A DNA stretch of 64,000 nucleotides from Branchipolynoe longqiensis (lineage: Eukaryota; Annelida; Polychaeta; Phyllodocida; Polynoidae). Numbering within the stretch: the stretch's first letter is position 1; each line of letters begins with the position of its first letter. The stretch spans positions 2,757,274-2,821,273 of the forward strand of contig CM059192.1 in the NCBI GenBank assembly GCA_030323885.1. The letters run 5' to 3'. The position numbers and the translations under genes were made by a program. The notes beneath the pieces were generated by a model that was not told where the DNA came from, searched no databases, and was given only the letters and a program-made list of their open reading frames with translations. Positions 30,480 to 41,191 of this stretch are shown here, one piece after another.

Positions 30480-31290
30480 GTGATCTATAACTGAAACGAG
30501 GCTGCTGCGATTATTACATAAGCATATTCAGCGCTAAACGGAGCGACCCAACTAGCCACGGTGCGACCCAACCAGCCACGTTTGAACTCGTTTCAGCTCG
30601 TTTAAACTTGTTTCCGGTACAAAGGCTAGGGGACCACGTTGGAGACTGAGTGATAATAGATGAAAACTCCTGTGCCTCTGCCTGAGCAAATGAATGCCAG
30701 GGGACCAGGCTAGACCTCCACAGAGCTAGAATTTCAAATCGAACACCAGGAGTGGAGTAACAAAATACCCGCGCAATCATAAAATACTTTGCTGTAGCTA
30801 TATCGGGGGGGGGGGGGGGAGAAATAAATGGATTAAAGTGTTTGAACTATATTTGAAATTTATCTACATCAATTTCTGTTTAAATTACACAATATCAGTA
30901 ATTACTGAATGGGAAACTATTCGTGCTCGATATGACCCAGTGGTCAGCCGTTTTTGCTTCTTTCGTCGCTGTGGACCCTTCTCGATTATTAACGGATATC
31001 GCAAAATGGCGGCTGGCGTTCCTCTCACCAGTGACCCTGTGATTGTTGTTGTTTACGTCCCACGTGATATCCGAACTGACTGGGCTATTAAAGGTACATT
31101 ATCCGATGGTTTCGGTCAAAATTAGAGATAAATATATTAGATTGATCGTTATAATGAACATCACGTTATTCTGACGTTACATTTATTTTAAATGGGTAAC
31201 TTTGGAGATAACAATGAGGTGACAGCTTGCCAAATTAAGTTTGGTAGGCACGTCAACAATCTGACACCATAGGCTTCAACAGCAATACAT
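30480..31290. other. mostly unassigned DNA
   Basis: It includes a near-tandem GCGACCCAACYAGCCACG (30541-30580) and a G-run (30808-30821). One candidate first exon lies at 31006. Confidence 0.4.
31006..31093 (+). CDS. candidate first coding exon, unrecognised
   Basis: ATG in a good context (GCAAAATGGCGGC) opens 29 codons (MAAGVPLTSDP...DWAIK) that end at a GT-donor-like AAAGGTACAT. The ATGGCGGC start also matches a YY1-like promoter element. No family recognised and no following exon found, so chance is a real alternative. Confidence 0.2.
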
Positions 31291-31295
31291 TCTAT

Positions 31296-31740
31296 TGATT
31301 GGTTGGTTGTTGGAGATTTATGTCCTGGCATCATCTAAAGTCATATTAACACGGGTACCTCGTGACAGTGCACACTCATGTTGACTTTATAGTGCTGCCC
31401 CATTGGGAGACCAGGCTGCGAGCACCATGACCTGATATCCCACTCAGTCACATTATCCTAGACAAGGCCAGGAGGACCAATGGGGCGCTAGTGATGGGTG
31501 AGCGGCTGTTCCATCTTCCTCCCCCCCCCCCCCGGGGGTGGGGGTGGGTGGGTGGTGAGTCGTTGTGGGGCTGTGGGTCCCAGCAATGACCCCGAATGAG
31601 TGTCCCCCAATCATTCACCACCATTATCCTGGCACTGAGTAAACCTGTCCTTGACCAATCCCTGCAATGCAGACAGATCCAGGCTAGGCAGCGATAAGTG
31701 TCAATGTTGTTAATCTTTGATTGCACTCAGCCATCAACCG
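31296..31740 (-). mobile_element. SINE-1 copy with 162-bp insertion
   Basis: The tail at 31296 and body run to CATTATCCT (31451-31459). A 162-bp sequence with a C15/G5 block follows, then CATTATCCT is repeated (31622-31630) and the body resumes to about 31740. The tRNA-like head is missing or degenerate. Confidence 0.8.
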
Positions 31741-31744
31741 CATA

Positions 31745-32175
31745 TATTGATCCGGCGACTTCTTGGGCAGGAACTGAGCGCCTAAAGCCACTCTGCAATC
31801 CCATCCACTTAAAGGGGCACTAACATGGCCAGAGCCACGTGACTTATTATTCACTATTATTAGGATCAAATAAGACTAGTCAGAAAATGCATAACTTGAA
31901 ACAATGCGAAGAGTTCAGACGCAACACCACGGAAACGCCACTCCAAAAATGTAGTTTAAATAACAGATTTTTACCTGAAAATAATTTTAATTCTCACTAA
32001 TTCAACTTTTCATATGATCACATGGTTATGGAGCAATGAACAAAAGCGTAGGAATATAAAAGAATTAACTTGTTGCGGGTTTGATTCCGATATTTACCTC
32101 CAGTTTTGGATCTGGTTTACATGGTTTCACGCCTGAACTTCTTATTATCTATTCTCTATGATTTAAATAGGACCG
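31745..32175. other. no gene recognised
   Basis: AT-rich sequence without recognised repeats or frames. Confidence 0.5.
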
Positions 32176-32177
32176 AA

Positions 32178-32404
32178 CCCTGGGCCACGTTCAGGGTACG
32201 CATCCGAGACATCTCGGGGAAATCCCTGACGTCACCCTAGTCTGAACGGTAAAAGCAGTCTGTCGCCTCGAAAATGGCCGCCCCCATAGGTGGCAGTCAT
32301 TTTGCAATGGAAAAGAAGCGCTCTGATCGGCTGAAACCACTGAATATGACGGCCATTTTCGAGGCGCTTTTTGTCTCCTGTCTGAAATAGGAGGCGTCTC
32401 CGAG
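32178..32404. mobile_element. hAT-like TIR element, right end lost
   Basis: The left end CCTGGGCCACGTTCAGGGTACG and the body (CTCGAAAATGGCCGCC...CATAGG...GGCAGTCATTTTGCAAT) match the 45.97-kb copy. The right TIR is replaced by a retroposon fragment. Confidence 0.65.
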
Positions 32405-32504
32405 ACGTCTCTGAGATTTCTTAGTTTTTTTTCAATTGAGGCTGTATTTATACTGTCCATAGCCTATAAGCCTGCACGCAGTCGAATGAGATGTGCTCAG
32501 CCTC
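32405..32504 (-). mobile_element. retroposon R, 3' fragment
   Basis: Complement of GCTATGGACAGTATAAATAC and CAGCCTCAAT followed by an A-rich tail, as in the copies at 33148 and 51216. The LINE at 32520 is inserted just beyond it. Confidence 0.55.
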
Positions 32505-32519
32505 TATACCGTCACACAT

Positions 32520-32940
32520 CAATCAATCAATAGTTCCATCCTCTAGTCGAGGGTTGGATGCAATGGTTCTCCACTTGTCCCGATGTTGTGCTGTTCTGAT
32601 AGACTGTGAATAATTCAAGCCTGTCCACTGTGAAATATTTGTAAACCATGATGTTCTTGGTCTCCCTCTCCCTCTGCTGCCATTCACCTTCCCTTCCAAC
32701 AATGTTATGTGTGGTCTACTCTAATGTATGGGGCAGAGACATGGACAATCTCTAAGAAAATGTACAAACGTTTAGCAGCATTTGAGATGTGGACTTATCG
32801 AAGGATGATGAAAATATCATGGACAAAGAAGATCACCAACAAAGAAGTTCTCAGAAAAATTAAAAATAAGAAAAGCTTGTTTGCCACTATACAGACAAAG
32901 AAACTTATTTATTTTGGCCACATCATTCGTCAGAGTTCAA
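32520..32940 (-). pseudogene. LINE fragment with 5' inversion (twin priming)
   Basis: The left part (32520-32702), on the minus strand, encodes the LINE C terminus (GSRGRGRPRTSW, DKWRTIASNP) with a (GATT)n tail. The right part (32703-32940), on the plus strand, encodes the segment just upstream (YGAETWTISKKM, KISWTKKITNKEVL, YFGHIIRQ). The whole is bounded by a perfect 15-bp duplication TATACCGTCACACAT (32505-32519, 32941-32955). This is the classical signature of twin-primed reverse transcription. Only part of ORF2 is present, so it is dead. Confidence 0.9.
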
Positions 32941-32955
32941 TATACCGTCACACAT

Positions 32956-33147
32956 ACCTTTCTAAATAAATAATTTATTTGAGAGGCAGGGCTATGTTGT
33001 AAAGATCCTGGCACACGTTCAATGTCGCCAAACAGAAATTTACACACATACCGAAACCCCCTGAAAGACCTTTTTTTCCTATCTTGTAGTCGGTTTTCCA
33101 TCGTCTCATTTATTTTAAATTGGATGTAATGACAATATTTTTCTATG
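32956..33147. other. no feature recognised
   Basis: AT-rich spacer between the LINE insertion and retroposon R. Confidence 0.5.
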
Positions 33148-33372
33148 CCAAGAAAATCCAAAAAAACTAACATAGGCTACTAACCATACCAACCAACTAT
33201 CTATCTGCTACTGAAATGCAGGCAATCAAATACCTTATCAGCAGTGACTGTGTGGTGAGATAACAGCAACACTACAACTGGCCAGCATTGGAAACAAGCC
33301 TGAATACCCAGACTTATATGCTATGGACAGTATAAATACAGCCTCAATAAATAAAATTAAAAAATTAAAACA
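33148..33372 (+). mobile_element. retroposon R copy
   Basis: It shares about 215 bp with 51216-51443: AAGAAAATCCAAAAAAACTA, CTATCTATCTGCTACTG, GGACAGTATAAATACAGCC, AATAAA, then an A-rich tail. No coding frame and no A/B boxes were recognised. Confidence 0.7.
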
Positions 33373-33375
33373 TAA

Positions 33376-35405
33376 GCCCGGGTGTGCGTGTGGTGTGGGT
33401 GTGGTGTGGGTGTGGTGTGGGTGTGGTGTGGGTGTGGTGTGGGTGTGGGTGTGTGGGTGGTGTGGGTGTGGTGTGGCTGTGGGTATGGTGTGGTGTGTGT
33501 GTGGGTATGGGTGTGGTGTGGGTGTGGTGTGGGTGTGGTGTTGGTGTGGTGTGGGCGTGGTGTGGGTGTGGTGTTGGTGTGGTGTGGGTGTGGTGTGCGT
33601 GTGGTGTGGGTGTTGTGTGGGTGTTGTAGGTGGGTGTGGGTGTGGGTGTGGTGTGGGTGTGGTGTGGTGTTGGTGTGGGTGTGGTGCGGGTGTGGTGTGG
33701 GTGTGGTGTGGGTGTGGTATGGGTGTGTGGGTGTGGTGTGTGTGTGGTGTGGTGTGGTATGGGTGTGGTATGGTGTGGTGTGGGTGTGGTGTGGGTGTGG
33801 TGTGGGTGTGGTATGGGTGTGTGGGTGTGGTGTGGGTGTGGTATGGTGTGTGTGGCGTGTGTGTGGTGTGTGTGTGGTGTGTGTGGTGTGGCTGTGGGTG
33901 TGTGTGGTGTGTGTGTGGTGTGGGTGTGTGCGTGTGGTGTGGATGTGGGTGTGGATGTGGCATGGGTGTGGTGTGGGTGTGGTGTGGGTGTGGTGTGGGT
34001 GTGGTGTGGGTGTGTGCATGCGGTGTGGTTGTGGGTGTGTGTGGTATGGATGTGGTATGGGTGTGGTATGGGTGTGGTGTGGGTGTGCTGTGCGTGTGGT
34101 GTGTGTGTCATGTGTGTGTGGTGTGGGTGGGTGTGGTGTGGGTGTGGTGTGGGTATGGGTGTGTGTGGTGTGGGTGTGGTGTGGTATGTGTGTGGTGTGG
34201 GTGTGGTATGGGTGTGTGTGTGGTGTGTGTGTGGTGTGGGTGTGGTGTGGCATGTGTGTGGTGTGTGTGTGGTGTGGGTGTGTATGTGGTGTGGGTGTGT
34301 GTGGTGTGTTTGTGGTGTGGGTGTGGTATGGGTGTGGTGTGGGTGTGGTGTGCGTGTGGTGTGTGTGTCATGTGTGTGTGGTGTGGGCGTTGTGTGAGTA
34401 GTGAGGTGTGGTGGAGGGTTTGTGTGTGGTGTGGGTGTGCTGTGGTGTTGTGTGGTGTGGTTATGGGTGTTGTGTGGTGTGGTGTGGGTGTGGGTGTTGT
34501 GTGGTGTGGGGGTGTTGTGGTGTCGTGTATGGTGTGGTGTGGTGTTGTGTGGTGTTGTGTGGTGCTGTGTGGGTGTGGTGTGGTTGTGGTATTGGAGTGG
34601 TGTGGGTGTGGTGTGGATGTGGTGGTGGTGGTGGTGGTTATATGAGTGTGGTTGTGGGTGTGGTGTGGGTGTGTGGGGGATGGTGTGTGTGTGTGGTGTG
34701 GTGTGGTATGTGTGTGGTGTGGGTTGGGGGTGTATGTTTGTTGTGTTGTGTGGTATGGGTTGTGTGTGTGGTGGGTGTGTGGTGTGTATGTGTGGGTGTT
34801 GGTGGGGTTGATGGTGTGAGGGTGTGTGGTTTTGTGTGTGTGTGGGGGGTGTGTGGTGGGGGGGGGGGGGGTTGATGGTGTGTGTGGTGGTGGGTGATGG
34901 GTGTGTTGGTGTGGGTGTGGTGTGTGGTGTGGGTGTGGTGTGGTATGTGTGGGGTGGGTGTGTGGGTGTGGTGGGTGTGGGTGTGGTGTGGTGGTGGTGT
35001 GGCGGGGGGTTGATGCTGTATGGTGTGGGTTGGGTACGTGTGGGGGGGGGCTGTGGGTGTGTGTGGTGTGGGTGTGGTGTGGGTGTGGGTGTGGTGTTGA
35101 TGTGGTGGATGGTGTGTTGGCGGTGTGTGGGTGGTGGTGTGGTGTGGGTGGGTGTGGTGTGTCGGTGGTGTGGTGTGGTTGTGGTGTGGAGGTGTGGGTG
35201 GGGTGTGGTGTAAGGTTAATGTGTTGGGGGTGGGGTGGGGGGTGGTGTGGGTGTGTGTGTGGTGTGGGTGTGGGTGTGTGTGGTGTGGGTGTGGTGTGGG
35301 TGTGGGTGTGGTGTGGGTGTGGTGTGGTATGTGTGTGGTGTGGGTGTGGTGTGGGTGTGGTATGGGTGTGTGTGGTGTGGGTGTGTGTGTGGTGGGTGTG
35401 GGTAA
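33376..35405 (+). repeat. 2.0-kb GT-rich array
   Basis: More regular than the 13.6-kb array: mostly GTGTGGGTGTGGTGTGG (12-bp GGTGTGGTGTGG type). Sequence becomes more G-rich rightward, with a G14 run near 34858. Long frames on both strands are composition artefacts. Confidence 0.9.
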
Positions 35406-35409
35406 CCCA

Positions 35410-36525
35410 TTCTAAGTGTGACCTTTCATTAAAATGCATAACATATTAATGTCAGGAACACATTTTAAAATCACGGGATGAGATCTCGTCACTTCTTGTA
35501 TTGTTCACTTACCTTCTTTGCCTATGGAAACCCACACAAATAAAGACAAAGGGAAAAAAGTGTCATGAATAGACAAAATGCAGTAGAACAATAGTTTGCA
35601 AATTAAACAAAATAACGTGCCATTTAATTGCTGCTATGAGAGTGTGACTTCTTGTTTTGATCACTGACAACCCTTCTTTGACTGTGTCCCTACTACTCCC
35701 TATTCACACTATTCACGCGTGACCTAATTCGGCATCAGGACGAGGCTGAGTACGCGTCGGGTATTGGAAATGGCAGTAAGACACTGCTGTGTGCTGATGT
35801 GTATGAACTACGATAGAAATTAAAGGAGTAAAATTTGACGATATTCACTTTTTAAACTATCATATTAATTTTTGCATACATTTTTTTCTATTTATTGGTA
35901 TATTTTCATGAAGATTGAGTGATGATCAGATGCATTTCAGTAGGCGATGTCAACAAGGTAGCTCACCCTGGTTGCCAATCATTTCTTAAATTCAAAATTG
36001 CATAACTTTCTTAATATATATATTTAAAATATATATTTTAACCCTTTTAGGTTTTTAATAATTTATAATTACTAAGACTAGTTGTTTAACTGTGTTACAA
36101 AGATAACTACGCTGACAGTGCTGGATTACATGATACCACCATAACTATGCAGACTTGAAGTTGACAGTCACATTGTAGTTAAAGAATGGGAAAATCACCA
36201 TGCAAGGGTCGCCCAATCTTTGTGAAAATTGGCCAATAGATAGAAAACAGGTATGCAAAGATGAATATGGTAGTTTCAAAAATGAATACAGTCAAATTTG
36301 AGTGATTTCGAGAGGTATTGGTCGATGAAAAAGTATTCACATCACTTTTCATACAGCGGCGCCTGGCAGATGCGTACGTGGCCTCGGTATGGTTTCAACA
36401 TGGCTGCGGCATGAATAGCATCATTGGCCCACCTTTCCCATATACCGCTTCCTGTATCTGCGTGCGCAGCTTTTTTTCTTACAGACCGCCTCCTCGGCTC
36501 ACCACATCTGGTTCTTAGACCTTGC
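35410..36525. other. no gene recognised
   Basis: AT-rich to 36300, then a short GC-richer part with AACATGGCTGCGGC near 36400. No supported exon. Confidence 0.5.
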
Positions 36526-36528
36526 AAT

Positions 36529-36857
36529 GGGCGCGATGGCCTAATCAATAGAGCGTGGGCCTCGCGTGTGTAGGTCGGGAGTTCGGTTCTTGTCGAGTCA
36601 AACCAATGACTTATAAAATTGATTCTTGTCGATTCCTAGCCTGGTGCTTGGCATTAATTACATAGGGCAAGGACTGGTTGCCTCAGTGTAAGGATACTGT
36701 GACTGAGTGGGGATATCGGGTCATGGTGCCAGTGGCCTGATTTCCCAGTCTGACAGCACTATAAAAGTCGCCATGAGTCTGCACTGTCACAAGTCGGTAC
36801 CCTTCCTGATATGACCTTAGATGTTGCCAGGATATGAAACTCCAACAACCAACCTTA
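36529..36857 (+). mobile_element. SINE-1 copy, full length
   Basis: The head GGGCGCGATGGCCTAATCAATAGAGC, split here by variant bases, and B box GTTCGGTTCTTG lead through the conserved body to the tail TGAAACTCCAACAACCAACC. Confidence 0.9.
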
Positions 36858-37223
36858 GACCTGGCTTGATAATGCGTCCTGCGTCTGTCGCCATTTTGAA
36901 AGGCATCTTGGATAACAAAGGGTGGACACATTTTTATTCCGGTGGAATTCTTGGTAAGTCTTTTGTTCGAGTGACGTTCTTTCCTCTGAATAAAATGTCG
37001 GTGCGCAGGCGCCTTCCAGGCCTAATGACAAACGCTGCTACACACTGAGCAAAGTTATAAAAAACATAGATGGATGACTAGAAGGAAATACAGTACGAGT
37101 CGCTGATAGTGAATTGAAAAGGCAAAGAACAGGGTAACAGAAAATAACGGTATCAGAAGAATGAGCCATGTTCGACTAGCATGGAGATAGTACAGCAGGG
37201 ATGTAGTTGGACATCTTTCAAGA

Positions 37224-37557
37224 TTGGTTGGTTGGTTGTTGGAGTTTTAGGTCCTGGCAACCTATAAGGTCATATTAGGACGGATACCGAGTTGTGACAG
37301 TGCATATTCATAGCGAATTTATAGTGTTGCCCCACTGGAAAATCAGGCCACCGACACCCTCACCTGATATCCCACTCAGTCACATTATCCTAACACTGAG
37401 CTAACCAGTCCTTGCCATATCCTATTAATGTCAAGCGCCAGGGTAGGTCCCGACAAGTATACATTTTTAAATCATTGCTTTGACTCGACCGGGAACCGAA
37501 CTCCCAACCTTCCGCACGCGAGGCCCGTGCTCTACGGATTAGGGCACTGCGCCCGGT
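37224..37557 (-). mobile_element. SINE-1 copy, full length
   Basis: Tail TTGGTTGGTTGGTTGTTGGAG at left; inverted head CGACCGGGAACCGAACTCCC...GCGCCCGG at right, one of the best-preserved heads in the window. Confidence 0.9.
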
Positions 37558-37594
37558 TACCTTGTAAGAAGTGACATATTGTTAGAAGAAGGTG

Positions 37595-37650
37595 GTGGTG
37601 TTGTTGGAGTTTTACATCCTGGTAACATGTAAGTTCATATCAGGACGGAG
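37595..37650 (-). mobile_element. SINE-1 tail fragment
   Basis: Only GTTGTTGGAGTTTTACATCC and TCATATCAGGACGG remain. Confidence 0.65.
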
Positions 37651-37911
37651 GTGATGTTGGGGTGTAGGGTGAGCCTTTGGCGTTGAAGTGATCTTCAGGG
37701 TAATTTCAGGTCGGGCTTATAGTTGGTGTGAGTTGGTTAATGTTGAATGATTAAATAAATACCTCAGTAGCACCCAAAGAGAAGCGTTTCCAAACTCATT
37801 TCGTCGGGGAAGTCGGCACACTAGTCGGTCGCTACTAGACGAGGGTGTGAGTATACAGCCTATCGGGGACGGGGAGGAGGGGAATAAGGAAATGAATGCC
37901 AGCCTTGACCT

Positions 37912-37960
37912 CTGCGTGGTGGCCTTGACCTCTGCGTGGTGGCCTTGACCTCTGCGTGGT
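37912..37960 (+). repeat. 22-bp direct repeat, three copies
   Basis: Three copies of CTTGACCTCTGCGTGGTGGC, the last truncated. Contains TGACCT. Confidence 0.8.
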
Positions 37961-38184
37961 CTTGTCCCACCTTGACCTACGCTGGTCGATTCAAGGCTGC
38001 CTGGCGACTTACTTTGAAAGTCTTCTAACAATCACTGATTCTGACATGCGCTGGTGTCCAGCTCCAAGGTGACCCATCCTCAAACAGCTGGTGACTTTAC
38101 CATCTCAGTAGTTGTCTAAGAAGGCACTCTCTACTCAAAGTACGGTCTATGCAGGTGTGTCTATACAATCTGTGTATTGCTCTG

Positions 38185-38300
38185 GTCATGGGGGTGATGA
38201 AAATTGGAAATATTGCGGTTAGAGTGGGAATCGAACCTACATCTCTTGCATTCTGGGCCAGTGTGCTAGCCATTTCACCACTTAGGCTCCCTGATTTATA
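38185..38300 (-). mobile_element. SINE-2 fragment
   Basis: Tail GTCATGGGGGTGATGAAAAT, inverted B box GGGAATCGAACCTACATC, and A box CATTTCACCACTTAGGC followed by CTCCCTGAT. The 105-bp unit is cut off after the head. Confidence 0.7.
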
Positions 38301-38569
38301 TGATAAATGGTAGTATTTTGCCAGGCTGCTGAAAAAAAGTTAGGATAAACCGATCGTTTGGTTTAACCGAGCTTGGTTTAACGGAATTATATTGTATATA
38401 CATAAAAGACAATAATCAAAGTGTCCACATACATTGTATATTGCATTCCTAATGCACCTGCATTTTTGCCAAAGCCAAGTCAAAGTCGAAGCCATAGCTT
38501 GGTTAAACCAATGATCGGTTAATCCAAACAAATTTCTAGGGTCCCTTCAAGTTTGGTTTAATGGGGTTA

Positions 38570-39176
38570 TGGGGCTGTCACACTACGACGCTTCTCGCCG
38601 GCGACCAGGCGACGTGTGGTGTTTTTGGGCGAAAATGGGTGAAATATCGAGAAACGCTGGGGGCGCGTTATGCGCGCGTCGGTACATTTCGCTACACGTC
38701 GGTACACTATCCTTGACGCTGATGGTCGGCGCAAAACGCCGGCGCGCGCTAGTAGTCGCCCAAGGTTTTAAGCATGTCAAAAAAAAACCAACGACCGGCA
38801 GCGCGCGCAAATATATGGGTAAGGACGTTAGGCGCCCGTCGCAATGCGTTGGACGCGCCGGAATAACGTTACGGGAACGCTAGGAAGACGGCGCGCGCGC
38901 GGGAGGGTCGTTGCTCACACGTTGCGGCAAACTGGGCCGTTTTTGTTTTACGCCCTAGCAACATTTAAGGTTATATGAAGACGTCGCGCCAAACTTTTTT
39001 TTTTTTTTTCCCCCCCCCCAACACGTCGACACACGTTGGCGGCGCGCTACTAACACGCTGCGCCAACGTCCAATTTCCCCATATTTCCCCTAAATCTTTA
39101 ACTTTTCTCGACGCTTAAAATTGTATTTTCAACGCTGACAGGTCGCCGGGAGAAACGTCGTAGTGTGACAGCCCCA
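38570..39176. mobile_element. TIR element, GC-rich, TTA/TGA flanks
   Basis: A perfect terminal inverted repeat of 21 bp starting TGGGGCTGTCACACTACGAC. Flanks TTA (38567-38569) and TGA (39177-39179) are a near-match TWA duplication. The interior is rich in CGCGC words. A SINE-1 tail fragment (38936-38985) and a T/C homopolymer block (38998-39019) lie inside. Its termini resemble those of the 28.8-kb element. Confidence 0.8.
38936..38985 (-). mobile_element. SINE-1 tail fragment within the TIR element
   Basis: TTTTACGCCCTAGCAACATT and TATGAAGACG correspond to the SINE-1 tail. Confidence 0.5.
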
Positions 39177-39312
39177 TGAGACTGTAGTATGGCTATCTAG
39201 TTTAGCTCTGCTGTGCATCTCAGTTGTGTGAAGTGCTTTCGCCTAAATACTACATGCAACTCTTTATGTTGTACAATCTGAATCGATCTTTTACTGCTGT
39301 TTAGTTTGTAAA

Positions 39313-39423
39313 CTACCGGATGTGATGGCCGGAAACTACCGGATGTGATGGCCGGAAACTACCGGATGTGATGGCCGGAAACTACCGGATGTGATGGCCG
39401 GAAACTACCGGATGTGATGGCCG
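39313..39423 (+). repeat. 23-bp x5 tandem repeat at a SINE-1 head
   Basis: Five copies of GAAACTACCGGATGTGATGG plus CCG. The last copy runs straight into the A box of a SINE-1 head (GATGGCCGAATCGGTA), so the amplified unit contains the first ~17 bases of the SINE plus flank. Confidence 0.85.
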
Positions 39424-39489
39424 AATCGGTACAAGCACTAGCTTCCTTTGAGGAAGGTTAGAGATTCGGATCCCAGCCGAGTCAAACCA
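39410..39489 (+). mobile_element. SINE-1 head, interrupted
   Basis: A box GGCCGAATCGGTA and a B-box-like GATTCGGATCCC, then GTCAAACCAAT, where an LTR-like repeat begins. A plus-strand SINE-1 body reappears at 40781. Confidence 0.65.
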
Positions 39490-40441
39490 ATTATACCAGA
39501 TGAACACCAGATAATACTACAAAACTCTTCCCCTTCCCCTTCATCTCACTCCCTGAGGCATCCCTTAAACAACCCTTCTACAAACTCCTAAGGAATAGAG
39601 GGAAGACAAGTCACACAGATCAACAGTGAAGAAGTTGTGCTTTATTGGCATCAACTCCTGTACACCTACTAGTGACCTATCACCCACACCCCTTACCTTC
39701 TGTCCACACAGAATCTCATTACTAATTTAGCCTGTATAAGAATCAGTGCCTACAGCCCATTGAACCGGAGTCCCTTGGGTGTTGCACTCAACTCAATTTA
39801 GATATATGAATTTGCCTAGCATCAGACAGAGTGTCTGGGGTCCTGCTCTAGAGTAGTTGTGTCTCACTCAAGAGCCAGGAGTAGAGTGATCTCCCTTCAG
39901 TGTGTCTGAAGCAGAGTCTTGAATAATTAATGAATCTCAGAATGAGGCTAGTGTGGTCAGAGGGCCAAGAGGGCATAGGCAACTGGGTAGTCCCAGAGTC
40001 AGCCAATCAGGCACCCCCATAACCGGGGTGGGAGCCACCCCCCAGTGGTGGTGGCTGTCACTCAACTCAGCTGCAGGTCGCGCTCTGGGTGCATATGCAA
40101 ATTAGGCTGGTGGGCCCGCCCCGTGGTCATGGGTGGACAGGTAGCAGCAGACAGTTACAATAGATCTCTGTTAATATGACCTTTTCTCTAATTGCACTCT
40201 TTATGGATGCATAGAGAAACATGTCAATAATCATGTACTGTCTTCTTAAATAGGAACATCTCTTACTTAATTTCAGGCATCATTTAGGAACATATATTTC
40301 ACATAGCTTATATCATGTCACAATGGGAGTGGGACATTATTGATTTTAGTTTACATAACCTTGTCCCCACTCCATTATCCAAGAATAATAATGCTCTCTG
40401 CCAATATATAATTCTGAACCGAAAATCCTTATATTTTTACA
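39490..40441 (-). mobile_element. LTR-like repeat, family 2, longer copy
   Basis: On the minus strand it begins TGTAAAAATATAAGG and has AATAAAGCACAACTTC near 39640, a plausible polyadenylation signal. It matches 21290-22025. CAAT flanks both sides (39486-39489 and 40442-40445), though the far end does not read CA. No internal coding region. Confidence 0.6.
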
Positions 40442-40445
40442 CAAT

Positions 40446-40778
40446 GTTTGTTTGTTGTTGGTTTACGTCCTAGCAACATCTAAGGTCATATCAGGACGGG
40501 TACTGACTTATCATAGTGCGCAGTCATGGTGACTTTATAGTGCTGCCCCACTGGAAGACCAGGCCGCCAGCACCATGACCTGATATCCCACTCAGTCACA
40601 TTATCCTGTCACTGAGCCAACCAGTCCTTGCCCTATCCTAATAATGCCGAGCACCAGGCTAGGAAGCAACAAGTATCATTTTTTAAGTCAGTGGTTTGAC
40701 TCGACTGGGGTTCGAACCCACGACCCCACGATCTACCAACATGGGAGACGGACGCTCATTCGGCCATCCCGTCTGGTT
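40446..40778 (-). mobile_element. SINE-1 copy, variant head
   Basis: Tail TGTTTGTTTGTTGTTGGTTTACGTCC; the head reads GGGGTTCGAACCCACGACCC...CGGCCATCCCGTCTGG, a distinct head subtype also seen at 47122-47449. Confidence 0.85.
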
Positions 40779-40780
40779 CC

Positions 40781-41036
40781 AAACCAATGACTTGCTTACA
40801 TGATCAATACTTGTCAAATGCTAGACTGCTTGACGCTCGGCATTACTAACACCAAACACAACCACACCAACCACAAAAAAAACCCAACACCAACCACTAG
40901 GATAGGGCAAGGACTGGTTAGCTCAGTATCAAGATAATGTGACTGAGTGGGATGTTGGGTCATGGTGCCAGTGGCGTTGTCTCCCAGTAGGGCAGCACTA
41001 TAAAGTCACCATTACTGTGCAGTGTCCTGACACAAC
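40781..41036 (+). mobile_element. SINE-1 body fragment
   Basis: ACCAATGACTTGCTTACATG through AAAGTCACCATTACTGTGC. It holds a short A/C-rich insertion (ACCACAAAAAAAACCCAAC) near 40880-40895. Probably the displaced continuation of the head at 39410. Confidence 0.75.
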
Positions 41037-41081
41037 CTGCAATCAACCCCCATACCTGTTAGCATGATATTCTTCGCCGCC

Positions 41082-41180
41082 TTCCTTAATGCTCAACATT
41101 ACTAGGATAAGGAAAGGACTGGTTGGCGCAATGTCAGGATAATATGACTGATGTAGATGTTGGATCATGGTGCAAGTGAA
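41082..41180 (+). mobile_element. SINE-1 body fragment
   Basis: TTCCTTAATGCTCAACATTACTAGGATAAGG... to GGATCATGGTGCAAGTG, between two other SINE-1 copies. Confidence 0.7.
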
Positions 41181-41191
41181 CGCCTCTGAAC

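Noticed and set aside
33238..35449. Long frames in the second GT-rich array
   Set aside because: Same composition artefact; frames overlap on all strands.
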